A DNA stretch of 48,852 nucleotides, taken from Brevinema_A sp051649605 (GTDB lineage Bacteria > Spirochaetota > Brevinematia > Brevinematales > Brevinemataceae). Shown here piece by piece: positions 1-7,605 of the stretch; the first letter of the stretch is position 1, and each line of letters starts with the position of its first letter. The translations under genes were made by a program, and so were the position numbers. Below the pieces are notes generated by a model. The model saw only the letters and a program-made list of their open reading frames with translations. It searched no databases and had not been told where the DNA came from. The stretch covers positions 1 through 48,852 of the forward strand of contig JBOFHK010000035.1 in NCBI GenBank assembly GCA_051649605.1, read 5' to 3'.

Positions 1-1
1 C

Positions 2-115
2 TCTTTGTACTTTAATAATATTAGATATAACGGAGGTTATGCAGGAATTTCTTGGGCTAACTACGGAGATAGAGATTCTAGAGCCAATATATTTGCCATA
101 GGATATTGGAAATAA
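2..115 (+). CDS. Phage tail-fibre-like protein, C-terminal fragment (5' end outside window)
   Basis: An open frame enters from the left edge and gives 37 residues rich in Gly, Asn, Tyr and Trp, ending ANIFAIGYWK. An 'IAIG-x-WK' type ending is familiar from receptor-binding tail-fibre proteins of phages and prophages. The same ending (FAIGFWK) occurs on the opposite strand immediately downstream, and a phage-like lysis cassette follows, which supports the call. The N-terminal part, and so the full length, cannot be seen. The stop is at 113-115. Family assignment rests on the short C-terminus and context only. Confidence 0.5.
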   Translation, partial: SLYFNNIRYNGGYAGISWANYGDRDSRANIFAIGYWK

Positions 116-140
116 TTTACTTCCAAAAACCTATGGCAAA
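92..140. repeat. Inverted repeat joining the two opposed tail-fibre ends
   Basis: TTTGCCATAGG at 92-102 pairs with CCTATGGCAAA at 130-140, and TTGGAA at 106-111 pairs with TTCCAA at 121-126, with a 9-nt loop. The arms encode the last residues of both opposed genes (FAIG-x-WK), so the symmetry comes from homologous coding ends facing each other. It may also act as a terminator, although there is no long T-run. Confidence 0.7.
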
Positions 141-440
141 AAACATTCCTGAGTGGACATCATTAAAATAACTGTCATCAAACCAAACGGATCCAATAAT
201 GGCAAAAGAAGAGGTGTGTTGTAATATATAACGGCTATTATTTCCCCAAAAACGACCTCCTGAAGTAGGTATTGCATCACAATATAAAGGAGAATTTCTA
301 AAAGACATAGGAAAATTCCATTGAACATTCCTACTATCAGGACTCCACATAGAATCATAATGATTGGTAGACGGTTTAAAACCCGAGAATAAACAAATCA
401 ACAGCCCACTCTCGAACTTGACATAATGCCCATTATTGAT
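117..440 (-). pseudogene. Second tail-fibre 3' end, opposite orientation, apparently without its own N-terminus
   Basis: Read on the minus strand, about 105 codons encode NNGHYVKFESGLLIC, then WNFPMSFRNSP, and end SGMFFAIGFWK. The 'NG-Y-VKF-x-(D/S)G-x-IC', 'FP-x-(S/A)F' and 'AIG-x-WK' elements are the pattern of the C-terminal domain of phage tail-fibre proteins. The frame stays open upstream to about 505, but that part is hydrophobic, starts with TTG, has no ribosome site and does not look like tail fibre, so I place the real module boundary near 440 (approximate). It faces the fragment ending at 115 with one base between stops. It could be a silent 3' cassette that is swapped in by inversion or recombination, or a decaying duplicate. 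Confidence 0.5.
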
Positions 441-597
441 AACTAAGGTTCTTAAAAGAAAGAGCAAGATTAAATCCAGCGAATAAAACAAGGCAGGATC
501 GATAATTCAGGAGTTATGACAAAAAACCTACTCTAGTAGCCCTTATAAACTTAGGCATTTTCGCCTCTGGAGGTAAATATAATCAAAGAACTTAGAA

Positions 598-621
598 ACA
601 GTTAATAGTCTTATTAACTGT
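598..621. repeat. Perfect 10-bp hairpin in the gap before the small phage gene
   Basis: ACAGTTAATA (598-607) and TATTAACTGT (612-621) form a perfect stem with a 4-nt loop. No T-run follows, so it is not a clear terminator. The surrounding stretch 441-662 has no convincing gene. A short open plus-strand frame (506-574) ends just upstream and could be the tail of a decayed gene. Confidence 0.45.
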
Positions 622-662
622 CCCACATCAACTACAAAAACACAAAAAATAGCGAGGTATTT

Positions 663-1181
663 ATGATTACGATCACACTACAAAGAAACGATCAAAAAGG
701 ATCATCCGATACGATATCTTACACCAAAGATACAATCACACTAAACGAACAAGATTTTGTCTTTGCTCAAGGGAAAGAAATTGAATTTATCAGTCCCCAC
801 GACCAAATTATTAATCCCCAACGAAACCCCGAAGGCGTCCTGTTTGCAACGGTGATTAAACAATATATTGAGTCTGATAAAATACAAATAGAACAATGTG
901 ATAAAGACGGTTGCTACTCTGCTTGCTCTATTGAAGAAAATAATTCACCAAAACGCCGTTCTATCAATAAGCCCATTCAAGCAGAAATTAAAGTAGAGGA
1001 GGTAAAAGAAAAAACGGTCTCCGAGCTTCTTACCGAAAAAGAAAGTCTCGTTCAAGTTCTTCGTAACCAATATATAGACGCTGATCTCGATGATGACGAA
1101 TCCTTAAAAGTCTCTCTAAAAAAAGATATTCAACTAATCAAAGAAGAAATTAAAGTACTTAAATCAGGATTAGAATTATAG
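663..1181 (+). CDS. Hypothetical phage-associated protein, 172 aa
   Basis: The start ATG follows GCGAGG at good spacing. The protein begins with beta-strand-like sequence (residues 1-85), has three Cys close together near residues 79-88 (QCDKDGCYSAC), and ends in a charged region of about 60 residues predicted to be coiled coil (ELLTEKESLVQ to the C-terminus). No signal peptide or membrane segment is visible. It is the first gene of a tight same-strand run with the holin-like and endolysin genes, 11 nt before the next gene. Between tail fibre and lysis genes, such proteins often have a tail or chaperone role, but I do not recognise the family. Confidence 0.7.
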   Translation: MITITLQRNDQKGSSDTISYTKDTITLNEQDFVFAQGKEIEFISPHDQIINPQRNPEGVLFATVIKQYIESDKIQIEQCDKDGCYSACSIEENNSPKRRSINKPIQAEIKVEEVKEKTVSELLTEKESLVQVLRNQYIDADLDDDESLKVSLKKDIQLIKEEIKVLKSGLEL

Positions 1182-1192
1182 GGAGCGAGCTT

Positions 1193-1504
1193 ATGGAAAT
1201 TGATAGAAACAACCTTGATTTTTTAATTCAAGCTCATCAAACACTGAAATCTCAAATAGAAAAACTTTCTTATGCAATGGAAAATATCGGAGAAAAGCAG
1301 CTTAAAGCCAGTGAAAAAAATACCGAATACCTTCATCACCTCTCAGACAATATTGCTAAATTAAGTGAACGTGATAAAATACAAAATAAGAGATTGGAAT
1401 ACCTAGAAACAAAACTAGAACGTCATGACCAAATCCTTAAATTAGGTATTGGAGGAGGAGCGGTACTCTTATCGATCTTAAAGATCTTAGGAGTTCCTTT
1501 ATGA
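1193..1504 (+). CDS. Coiled-coil protein with C-terminal membrane anchor (XhlA-like lysis accessory)
   Basis: The 103-residue protein has a long polar heptad-like N-terminal part (about residues 10-80) and a single hydrophobic C-terminal segment (LGIGGGAVLLSILKILGVPL). This layout resembles XhlA-type haemolysin/phage lysis proteins, which sit beside holin and amidase genes. The start follows GGGAGCGAG. The stop overlaps the next start by 4 nt (ATGA), implying translational coupling with the holin-like gene. The XhlA link rests on shape and context, not on a diagnostic motif. Confidence 0.6.
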   Translation: MEIDRNNLDFLIQAHQTLKSQIEKLSYAMENIGEKQLKASEKNTEYLHHLSDNIAKLSERDKIQNKRLEYLETKLERHDQILKLGIGGGAVLLSILKILGVPL

Positions 1505-1725
1505 AACCTCTTTCCTACTATACCAATCGAATTTCTATTTTTTTTATCTGTATCTTTTTTGTTCTTTCTTGTGTTCTTGTTTTTTTTCAGCGAGAACATC
1601 GAGCCTTAATTATTTCGCTATTTTTAGCGACTTCAGGGGCGGTTTGCTTATTTATTATTACGATTGCAAGTCCTAATCATCAAATTGATTGGATTAGTAA
1701 ACTCTTAGATCGTCGTAATTCATAA
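1501..1725 (+). CDS. Holin-like small membrane protein
   Basis: This 74-residue protein has two strongly hydrophobic segments (about residues 11-30 and 34-58) separated by a short charged turn (QREHR) and a polar C-terminus with several charges (SKLLDRRNS). That is the class II holin plan. It overlaps the upstream coiled-coil gene by 4 nt and lies 49 nt before the endolysin gene, the position expected of a holin. No specific holin family is recognised, so the call depends on topology plus neighbourhood. Confidence 0.6.
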   Translation: MKPLSYYTNRISIFFICIFFVLSCVLVFFQREHRALIISLFLATSGAVCLFIITIASPNHQIDWISKLLDRRNS

Positions 1726-1774
1726 AAATCGTTTTCCTTTCTGGAGCATAAATTATCACATAAGGAGCGAACAT

Positions 1775-2212
1775 ATGCTTTTATCAAAGCACTTCCATTT
1801 AAAGGAATTTACCCAAAGCCCCACGGCAAAAAAACTCGGTATTAATAACGATCCCAATGAAAAACAACTTCAAAATCTACAACAGCTATCCCGTCTTATC
1901 CTCGAGCCAATAAGATTGTTTTTGAATCGTTCGGTAACCATAAACTCAGGGTACCGAGCGCCTGCTTTAAATAAAGAAGTTGGAGGCACAGCAAATTCCG
2001 TTCACACGATGGGCTTGGCTGCAGATTTGGCACTAAGCAAAGAAGAACAGCAACGATTAATGCAGTGGCTACAAAGGAATACCATTCCTTTTGATCAAGC
2101 AATATCCTATCCTACAAGAGGATTTATTCATCTTAGTCTTTCCCCACAAAATACTCCTCGTAGACAACTATTACTCAGTACGATCAAAGGGGTCTACCAG
2201 TTTTATTCCTAA
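1775..2212 (+). CDS. Peptidase M15-family endolysin (zinc D-Ala-D-Ala or L-Ala-D-Glu peptidase-like)
   Basis: The protein is 145 aa without a signal peptide. It carries the M15A pattern: SGYRAP at 58-63, S-x-H-x-x-G-x-A-x-D with H77 and D84, and GFIHLSL with H119. H77, D84 and H119 fit the three zinc ligands of the family, which cleaves peptidoglycan stem peptides. The short length and the absence of an export signal fit a phage endolysin released by a holin rather than a housekeeping carboxypeptidase. The start ATG follows AAGGAGCG. The neighbours are the holin-like gene upstream and an anchored small protein 23 nt downstream. Confidence 0.85.
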   Translation: MLLSKHFHLKEFTQSPTAKKLGINNDPNEKQLQNLQQLSRLILEPIRLFLNRSVTINSGYRAPALNKEVGGTANSVHTMGLAADLALSKEEQQRLMQWLQRNTIPFDQAISYPTRGFIHLSLSPQNTPRRQLLLSTIKGVYQFYS

Positions 2213-2235
2213 TACCGTTATCTTAGGAGCTAAAA

Positions 2236-2667
2236 ATGAAACATTACTCCAACTATCTAGGAATTTTTATTCTAGGGATTCTTCTTGGAGGAAGCGCTGT
2301 CTACCTATTGATAACACGATCTATACCAATCAGTGCTTCTTTGGTGGTGAGTTCCTCCGATCCTAAAGCACAAATCACTAGACAAGAGGTTACCGCAGTC
2401 AGTAAAAAACAGAGCGTAGACATCACTGCTTCCTTTGAAACGGACAGATCAGGAATCTATACCAACCAAATCTCTCTTAATAAAAAAGAACTCCAGTATA
2501 AGCATTTATTAATATTCCAAAGTGCTTACTTTTTTAACAGTCATCTTCCTTTTCTGAGTATCGAGTATTCCTATGATTGGTTCTTGGTTTCGGTGAAAAT
2601 AGGTTATAGTTTTTCTTTACAGAAAACAGACTATGGATTCGGAATAGGAGTAAAAGTTCCTTTTTAG
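2236..2667 (+). CDS. Small protein with N-terminal membrane anchor, last gene of lysis cassette
   Basis: The 143 residues comprise a short polar start, one hydrophobic segment (about residues 8-27, LGIFILGILLGGSAVYLL), a polar middle and a C-terminus of alternating hydrophobic and aromatic residues ending YGFGIGVKVPF. The start follows TTAGGAGC. The position directly after an endolysin recalls spanin (Rz) genes, which also carry an N-terminal anchor, but the strand-rich C-terminus is not typical coiled-coil Rz. I do not recognise the family. It ends 9 nt before a strong terminator, so it closes the phage-like operon. Confidence 0.6.
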   Translation: MKHYSNYLGIFILGILLGGSAVYLLITRSIPISASLVVSSSDPKAQITRQEVTAVSKKQSVDITASFETDRSGIYTNQISLNKKELQYKHLLIFQSAYFFNSHLPFLSIEYSYDWFLVSVKIGYSFSLQKTDYGFGIGVKVPF

Positions 2668-2676
2668 ATTTATACA

Positions 2677-2709
2677 AAAAACAAGCCCTCAATGAGGGCT
2701 TGTTTTTTT
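2677..2709. terminator. Bidirectional terminator between phage-like operon and brnQ
   Basis: The stem AACAAGCCCTC / GAGGGCTTGTT has a 3-nt loop (AAT) and is flanked by A5 on the left and T7 on the right. It can end the plus-strand lysis operon and, read on the minus strand, brnQ. Confidence 0.92.
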
Positions 2710-2723
2710 ATTATTTACTATAG

Positions 2724-4001
2724 CTATACCGTTTTTTTTGAAGTAATAAAGCAATCCCAAATATAAGCAACTACTAGACTGAGACAAAATGGCAACACCC
2801 AAACAAAACCCATACTCCCCAAAGGAATCACAGACACTAGTTGTTTTAGGGGGGCAATATCAAATGTTGCGCCTAACATTTCAAGAGCCGAGACAACCGT
2901 TGTTGTATAAGCTCCTAATTTGAAATAGATTGCTTTCAAACCTACAATATTCATTAAAATTAATACAATCGTAATAGGATAGAGAAGGAGGAGCATAGGA
3001 ATAGAAAGTTTGATAATCATATCAACTCCACCAATTGCAATCACTGTTGCAAATAAGACCGTAATAAGAACAAGCCTTGAATAAGACATATTCAAGATTT
3101 TAGAAAACCACTCTGCCGTTAATGCAGTCAAACCAACTGCTGTTGTCAAACAAGCAGCTCCAACACAAATCCCAAAAATCGAACGTCCTAACGTCCCTAA
3201 AGTCGCTTCAGAGATATAAAGGGCAACGCTAGAGGTACTAGAAAGATCTGCCCCACTAACCAAAGCTCCAAAATAAATTAAAAATAGATAAATACTTCCT
3301 AAGCCAACACTAGCAATAATACCAGCTCTGACCAAATAATATTGCTGTTCTTTTTGCTCTGTAATACCTTTTGCTCGAAGATTATGAACAATAATAATCC
3401 CAAAAAGAATAGAAGCCAAGGCATCCATCGTCTGATAGCCGTTAATGAATCCATAAGAAAAAAGATTTTCTGTTACTTGTGTTGTAATAGGTGTCCCCAA
3501 AGAACCCACCATACCTTTAATAAAAATAAGTGCTAAGATCACTAAAATAATAGGAGTAAGATATTTACCCGTAATATCAGTAATTTTACTTTCTTTAATA
3601 GTAATAACATAGACAATAGTAAAAAATATTATAGAACTAATAAGAGCAGCCACAAGAGAAGTTTCTTGTAAAAAAGGTAATACCGCTAATTCGAAGGTAA
3701 CAGAACCAGTACGCGGAAGAGCAAACAAAGGGCCAATCACAAGAATTAATACTGAACAAAAAATCGTATTAAATCGAGGCGATACCTTGGCAGCAAACTC
3801 TTCTAAAGTCGTATACTTTGTAAAAGAAAGTACCCCTAAAAGAGGTAAACCCACCCCTGTAATGAGAAATCCTATACTAGAAATAATCCAGTTAGTTCCT
3901 GTATTCGCTCCTAAAGATGGAGGAAAAATTAAATTACCAGCTCCAAAAAACATTGCAAACAATGCAAATCCAAGAACCCAGACTTCTTTATGTTTTGACA
4001 T
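2724..4001 (-). CDS. brnQ: Branched-chain amino acid:cation symporter (LIVCS family)
   Basis: The 425-residue inner-membrane protein has about 12 hydrophobic segments. It opens with the family hallmark (GFALFAMFFGAGNLIFPP, residues 11-28) and later has VGLTALTAEWF, both typical of BrnQ carriers that import Leu, Ile and Val with Na+ or H+. The length matches the family. The start ATG lies behind AGGGGTC. It stands alone, convergent with the phage-like operon and sharing its terminator, and has its own promoter (TTGCAA-N17-TAAAAT). Substrate preference within the branched-chain group cannot be told from the sequence. Confidence 0.93.
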   Translation of the reverse strand: MSKHKEVWVLGFALFAMFFGAGNLIFPPSLGANTGTNWIISSIGFLITGVGLPLLGVLSFTKYTTLEEFAAKVSPRFNTIFCSVLILVIGPLFALPRTGSVTFELAVLPFLQETSLVAALISSIIFFTIVYVITIKESKITDITGKYLTPIILVILALIFIKGMVGSLGTPITTQVTENLFSYGFINGYQTMDALASILFGIIIVHNLRAKGITEQKEQQYYLVRAGIIASVGLGSIYLFLIYFGALVSGADLSSTSSVALYISEATLGTLGRSIFGICVGAACLTTAVGLTALTAEWFSKILNMSYSRLVLITVLFATVIAIGGVDMIIKLSIPMLLLLYPITIVLILMNIVGLKAIYFKLGAYTTTVVSALEMLGATFDIAPLKQLVSVIPLGSMGFVWVLPFCLSLVVAYIWDCFITSKKTV

Positions 4002-4034
4002 AATAGACCCCTATACCTTATAAATATTCTCATT

Positions 4035-4063
4035 ATTTTAATAAATATTGAGTAAAATTGCAA
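4035..4063 (-). promoter_or_regulatory. Promoter of brnQ
   Basis: On the minus strand, -35 TTGCAA (4063-4058) and -10 TAAAAT (4040-4035) are separated by 17 nt. A small dyad AGGTG-N6-CACCT (4093-4108) lies 30 nt upstream and could bind a regulator. Confidence 0.6.
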
Positions 4064-4203
4064 TAATTTTTTATAAATATGATCAATAATCAGGTGAATC
4101 CACACCTTATCCTTCATAAATATTTTACAATGTAGAAAATATTTATTAGATAAAAAATAAAGTGATAAAAAAACCCTCTGCTTATAAATGACACTCTTAT
4201 ATA

Positions 4204-4232
4204 TTGACAAAAGAAGAGTAATCTATTATACT
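4204..4232 (+). promoter_or_regulatory. Sigma-70 promoter for the barrel/lipoprotein pair
   Basis: TTGACA (4204-4209), 17-nt spacer, TATACT (4227-4232), 35 nt before the start codon at 4268. Confidence 0.85.
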
Positions 4233-4267
4233 TGAATAGTAGACCTTAAATATTAGGATGAAATAAT

Positions 4268-4921
4268 ATGGATAAAATTGTTATTTTTATTGCCTTATTT
4301 ACAGTAAATATCATTTTTGCCCAAGAGCAAAAAGCTCCCACAACATATCAATATACTCCCCATTCTATAGGAGTTAGCACACGATTTGGAGGGGGATTTT
4401 TAGGAAACGTTCGAGAAAGTTCCTACGTTTCTCTTAGCACTACCACTCTTGATTTTTATGCAGGTAAGCGTGTAGGCTTGAGCAAATACAATACCCTAAT
4501 CCAATTTCGATTTTCCACACCCTATATCAAATATAATATCCCCTACCCCGTTCTCCAAGAGTTCCGCTGGGGGCTTCTCTTAGGAGGGTCTCAGTATGTT
4601 TTTGATAAGCGATCTCCTGAAGGCAAAGGCTGGTCTATGCTTATCAATGGAGGGGTTCTCTTTGATCTACCGACAATCGAACGAATGAAAACCCCAGAAC
4701 AAAGTGTACTTATCCTTGGAATTGAGCTTGATTTTAAAGCCATTTATAATCTTCATAAATATGTAGCGATTACTTTTGGGCCTAGTTTTTCCTATCAAAC
4801 GAGTTACACTTTACGTAATGATAAGCTTACCGATGCTGAAGGATTCCCCATTCCTACAACCCAGGGTATTCATTGGGAAAACGCTTTTGTTTGGGGATTG
4901 AGTGTAGGACTTATTTTTTGA
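4268..4921 (+). CDS. Exported outer-membrane beta-barrel-like protein
   Basis: The 217 residues begin with a Sec signal peptide (hydrophobic residues 4-17, likely cleavage after FA, residue 18). The rest shows alternating hydrophobic/polar strands rich in Gly, Tyr and Phe (GVSTRFGGGF, YVAITFGPSF) and ends in an aromatic strand VWGLSVGLIF, whose terminal Phe is typical of outer-membrane barrels. About eight strands are plausible. It has a near-consensus promoter and is 41 nt upstream of a lipoprotein gene, so the two are probably co-expressed. Function is unknown. It shares general style, but no clear identity by eye, with the barrel proteins at 7606 and 16680. Confidence 0.75.
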   Translation: MDKIVIFIALFTVNIIFAQEQKAPTTYQYTPHSIGVSTRFGGGFLGNVRESSYVSLSTTTLDFYAGKRVGLSKYNTLIQFRFSTPYIKYNIPYPVLQEFRWGLLLGGSQYVFDKRSPEGKGWSMLINGGVLFDLPTIERMKTPEQSVLILGIELDFKAIYNLHKYVAITFGPSFSYQTSYTLRNDKLTDAEGFPIPTTQGIHWENAFVWGLSVGLIF

Positions 4922-4962
4922 AACTTTCAAGATAAAGTCAAATAATATTTCGGAGATTAGGT

Positions 4963-5952
4963 ATGAATTTTTTTAGATATAGTTACCTTATTTTTGCCCT
5001 TATTACTTTCGGTGGGTGTTCATTTTTAGCAACCTCCCTTCAAAATTCTACATTAGATCTTACCGAGTGGGATGGATACTATGCTCCTAAAAATCCTTCT
5101 GAGACAGATTTTCTAAGAGATTACTACAAAATCGAATCTAATTATATCAAAATAAAACATATTACGTTCAATTTGGAAACTGGTAATCCTGTAGTCCAAG
5201 GAGGGAGCGTATACTATATCAAAGAATTTATCAAACAAGATGCCAATGGATTCCAAGCTTGGGTTCAAAATAGTATTGCAGAAACAGATAGAGCTTTATT
5301 TTTTAGTATGCAGAAAGAGCTAGACTGTATCAGGCTTATTGCTCCAAGTTTAATAGAGGATATTTCTGACGAAGTGCTCATAAATAAATCGTCAGCATAT
5401 ATATACAGCTTAGACAATCCTATCATCGAGCCTATCACTCCGCCTATTATCGACCCTGATCCTGATCCCGACCCTAATATTGATCATTTTTTAAATAAAA
5501 TTACTAATAATAAAGAATATGAATTTTGGAATCTCACAGCAACAGCAAACGATCAGTCCAAAGGGTTATTAAAACTTATTGGTATGAGTGCCAAAAGTAA
5601 AGTGGTCATTTTTAAAGAATCCCTCAAAGACAAGAGCGGTCAAGAAACGCTCTATAAAGGATCTGCTATCTATGGGTATGCCTATAAAGACAAAGATCCT
5701 ATTAAAAAACCTTCTTACCCTCTCCACTATACTCCTAAAAACGATAAATATGGTATCTATTGGTTTAAGGGCAATTGGGTTGTAGGAAATAAAGATGTTT
5801 ATCTCCCTATAATGATTTATCAAGATTATATCTTTGGGGGTCAAGTTAAGATGAACGGAGCAACCGTTACTGAGACAGATTGGGAATTTTTTGATGTGCC
5901 CATTTCTTGCTTACTACAATATAATAACATTCTCATCCGTAGTAATAAATAA
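4963..5952 (+). CDS. Lipoprotein with two domains and an Asp-Pro linker
   Basis: The 329 residues start with a lipoprotein signal ending in the lipobox F-G-G-C (Cys19), so the mature protein should be membrane-anchored by a lipid. Two polar parts (about 20-150 and 175-329) are joined by a linker rich in Pro and Asp (residues 152-172, with D-P repeated four times). Both halves contain a similar phrase (GGSVYYIKEF, KGSAIYGYAY) and may be related domains. The start follows CGGAGATTAG. It is second in an operon after a barrel protein and is followed by a good terminator. No known family is recognised. Confidence 0.75.
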   Translation: MNFFRYSYLIFALITFGGCSFLATSLQNSTLDLTEWDGYYAPKNPSETDFLRDYYKIESNYIKIKHITFNLETGNPVVQGGSVYYIKEFIKQDANGFQAWVQNSIAETDRALFFSMQKELDCIRLIAPSLIEDISDEVLINKSSAYIYSLDNPIIEPITPPIIDPDPDPDPNIDHFLNKITNNKEYEFWNLTATANDQSKGLLKLIGMSAKSKVVIFKESLKDKSGQETLYKGSAIYGYAYKDKDPIKKPSYPLHYTPKNDKYGIYWFKGNWVVGNKDVYLPIMIYQDYIFGGQVKMNGATVTETDWEFFDVPISCLLQYNNILIRSNK

Positions 5953-5970
5953 CATATTATCACCAATCAA

Positions 5971-5999
5971 GCAGGGAGCTAAAAACTCCCTGCTTTTTT
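5971..5999 (+). terminator. Rho-independent terminator
   Basis: The stem GCAGGGAG / CTCCCTGC has a 7-nt loop followed by T6, 18 nt after the lipoprotein stop. Confidence 0.9.
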
Positions 6000-6034
6000 C
6001 TATATTTTTAATTGGCAAAAATATGTATTAGTGC

Positions 6035-6062
6035 TTGCATTTTATATTATCTATGTTATAAT
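6035..6062 (+). promoter_or_regulatory. Promoter of the PTS EIIC gene
   Basis: TTGCAT (6035-6040), 16-nt spacer, TATAAT (6057-6062). The start codon is at 6089 behind AAGGAG. Confidence 0.75.
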
Positions 6063-6088
6063 ATAAAAAAATATTCAAGGAGAATATT

Positions 6089-7360
6089 ATGTCTTTTGAA
6101 GAAAAATTTCTAACGGTTGCCAATACGTTTTCCAACCAACGGCATATTAATGCGATTAGAACATCTTTTTATAAATTGATGCCTCTAATCCTTATTGCGT
6201 CTTTGTTCGTATTAATTAATAACGTTGTATTTAATCTCCCATTTTTAGCCAACAACGAATTTATCCAGTCTCTAAAAGATGTAGGGGATCGTGTTTTTAG
6301 AGGTACTTTAGGGATTATGTCTCTCTTATCAGCTTTTATCACCGCCTATTATTTAGCAGAATCTTACAAAGAAGAAGGGATTTTTTATGGGGCAACAGCT
6401 CTCGGATGTGTAATTGCTATGCTACCAGGAGCACCTGTCGTTACAGTTGGTGAAGCTACTGGCGGAGTTTGGGGTATCTTAACATTTGCCGATACCTCCG
6501 CATCAGGATTGTTTACTGCGATGCTTATTGCGATCCTCAGTACAGAATTATTACGCTTTTTCTCTCAAAAAAAAGCACTCTTAATTACCTTACCTGATAG
6601 TGTACCTCCTGCGGTAGCCAAGTCTTTTTCAGCGTTAATTCCTATTTTGTTTACCTTTACGATTTTTTCCGTATTTGCCTATTTCCTTAATATCAAATGG
6701 GGAACGACTCTTTCCAGTATTATTACTACAACAATCCAAACTCCTCTCGTAAACGCCTTACAAAATCCTCTTGGTATTATTGCTATTCTTGGTATCCAAA
6801 ATCTCCTATGGGGATTCGGTCTTCATGGGTCTTTTGTTCTAGGCCCTATTACTGAACCAACTCTTCTTATTGCCATCCAAAATAATATTGATGCTATCCA
6901 AAACGGTCTCGAACCAATGCATATTGTTACCAAACCTTTCTTAGATGCTTTTGCCAATGTGGGTGGATCAGGAGCGACCTTTAGTTTGATCCTCGCATTA
7001 TTATTTGTTTCCAAACGAGAAGATGAAAAACTCATCGGTAAACTAAGTCTTACCCCAGGATTATTCAATATCAACGAACCTCTAATTTTTGGACTACCAA
7101 TCGTTTTGAATCCTGTTTATATTATCCCTTTTATTATTGCCCCTATCATTACTGCCCTCATTGCCTATTTTGCTACAGCATTAGGCTTGATCAATAAAAC
7201 GATTGTTTTGGTTCCTTGGACAACTCCTCCAATATTATCAGCCTACCTTGCAACGGGTAATGACTGGAGAGCTGCAATTTTATCTTTAGGTTTGATTGTC
7301 CTTTCTACAATGATTTTCATACCTTTTGTGATCATTTCTAATAAAATGGTGAAAAAATAA
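6089..7360 (+). CDS. PTS sugar permease, EIIC of the lactose/cellobiose family
   Basis: The 423-residue integral membrane protein starts with the cytoplasmic lead typical of CelB/ChbC-type EIIC (MSFEEKFLTVANTFSNQRH). It has about ten hydrophobic segments and carries the family signature FNINEPLIFGLPIVLNP (about residues 324-340). It would carry a beta-glucoside, chitobiose or lactose-type sugar while phosphate arrives from EIIA and EIIB. No EIIA or stand-alone EIIB gene lies beside it; the only EIIB-like domain in the window is fused to the ribokinase at 27843-29015. It has its own promoter and terminator, so it is monocistronic. The sugar cannot be predicted. Confidence 0.9.
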   Translation: MSFEEKFLTVANTFSNQRHINAIRTSFYKLMPLILIASLFVLINNVVFNLPFLANNEFIQSLKDVGDRVFRGTLGIMSLLSAFITAYYLAESYKEEGIFYGATALGCVIAMLPGAPVVTVGEATGGVWGILTFADTSASGLFTAMLIAILSTELLRFFSQKKALLITLPDSVPPAVAKSFSALIPILFTFTIFSVFAYFLNIKWGTTLSSIITTTIQTPLVNALQNPLGIIAILGIQNLLWGFGLHGSFVLGPITEPTLLIAIQNNIDAIQNGLEPMHIVTKPFLDAFANVGGSGATFSLILALLFVSKREDEKLIGKLSLTPGLFNINEPLIFGLPIVLNPVYIIPFIIAPIITALIAYFATALGLINKTIVLVPWTTPPILSAYLATGNDWRAAILSLGLIVLSTMIFIPFVIISNKMVKK

Positions 7361-7369
7361 TTAAACCTT

Positions 7370-7401
7370 AAGGCTGTTTCCAATATATTGGAAACAGCCT
7401 T
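7370..7401 (+). terminator. Terminator after the EIIC gene
   Basis: A perfect 32-nt palindrome (arms of 16 nt, AAGGCTGTTTCC on the left) ends with a short AT-rich tail rather than a strong T-run. Together with its place 10 nt after the stop this makes termination likely. Confidence 0.75.
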
Positions 7402-7605
7402 ATTTCTTATTAGCAGTATATATAATTAATTATTCTTGAACAATACTATATACTACTCAATTCAATCAAAATTTAGAAGAGATAAAATATAGGAGTATTT
7501 ATCATCGTAACCTAAACAATTTGATTATCATACTGTACAATCCGTACCACCTATATATATTTAATTTTGTCTATACCTAATTTTAATAATAAAAAAGAGA
7601 TTCCT

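Noticed and set aside
2091..2366. 91-codon plus-strand frame across the end of the endolysin gene
   Set aside because: It overlaps the endolysin and the next gene in another frame; both of those have better starts and motifs.
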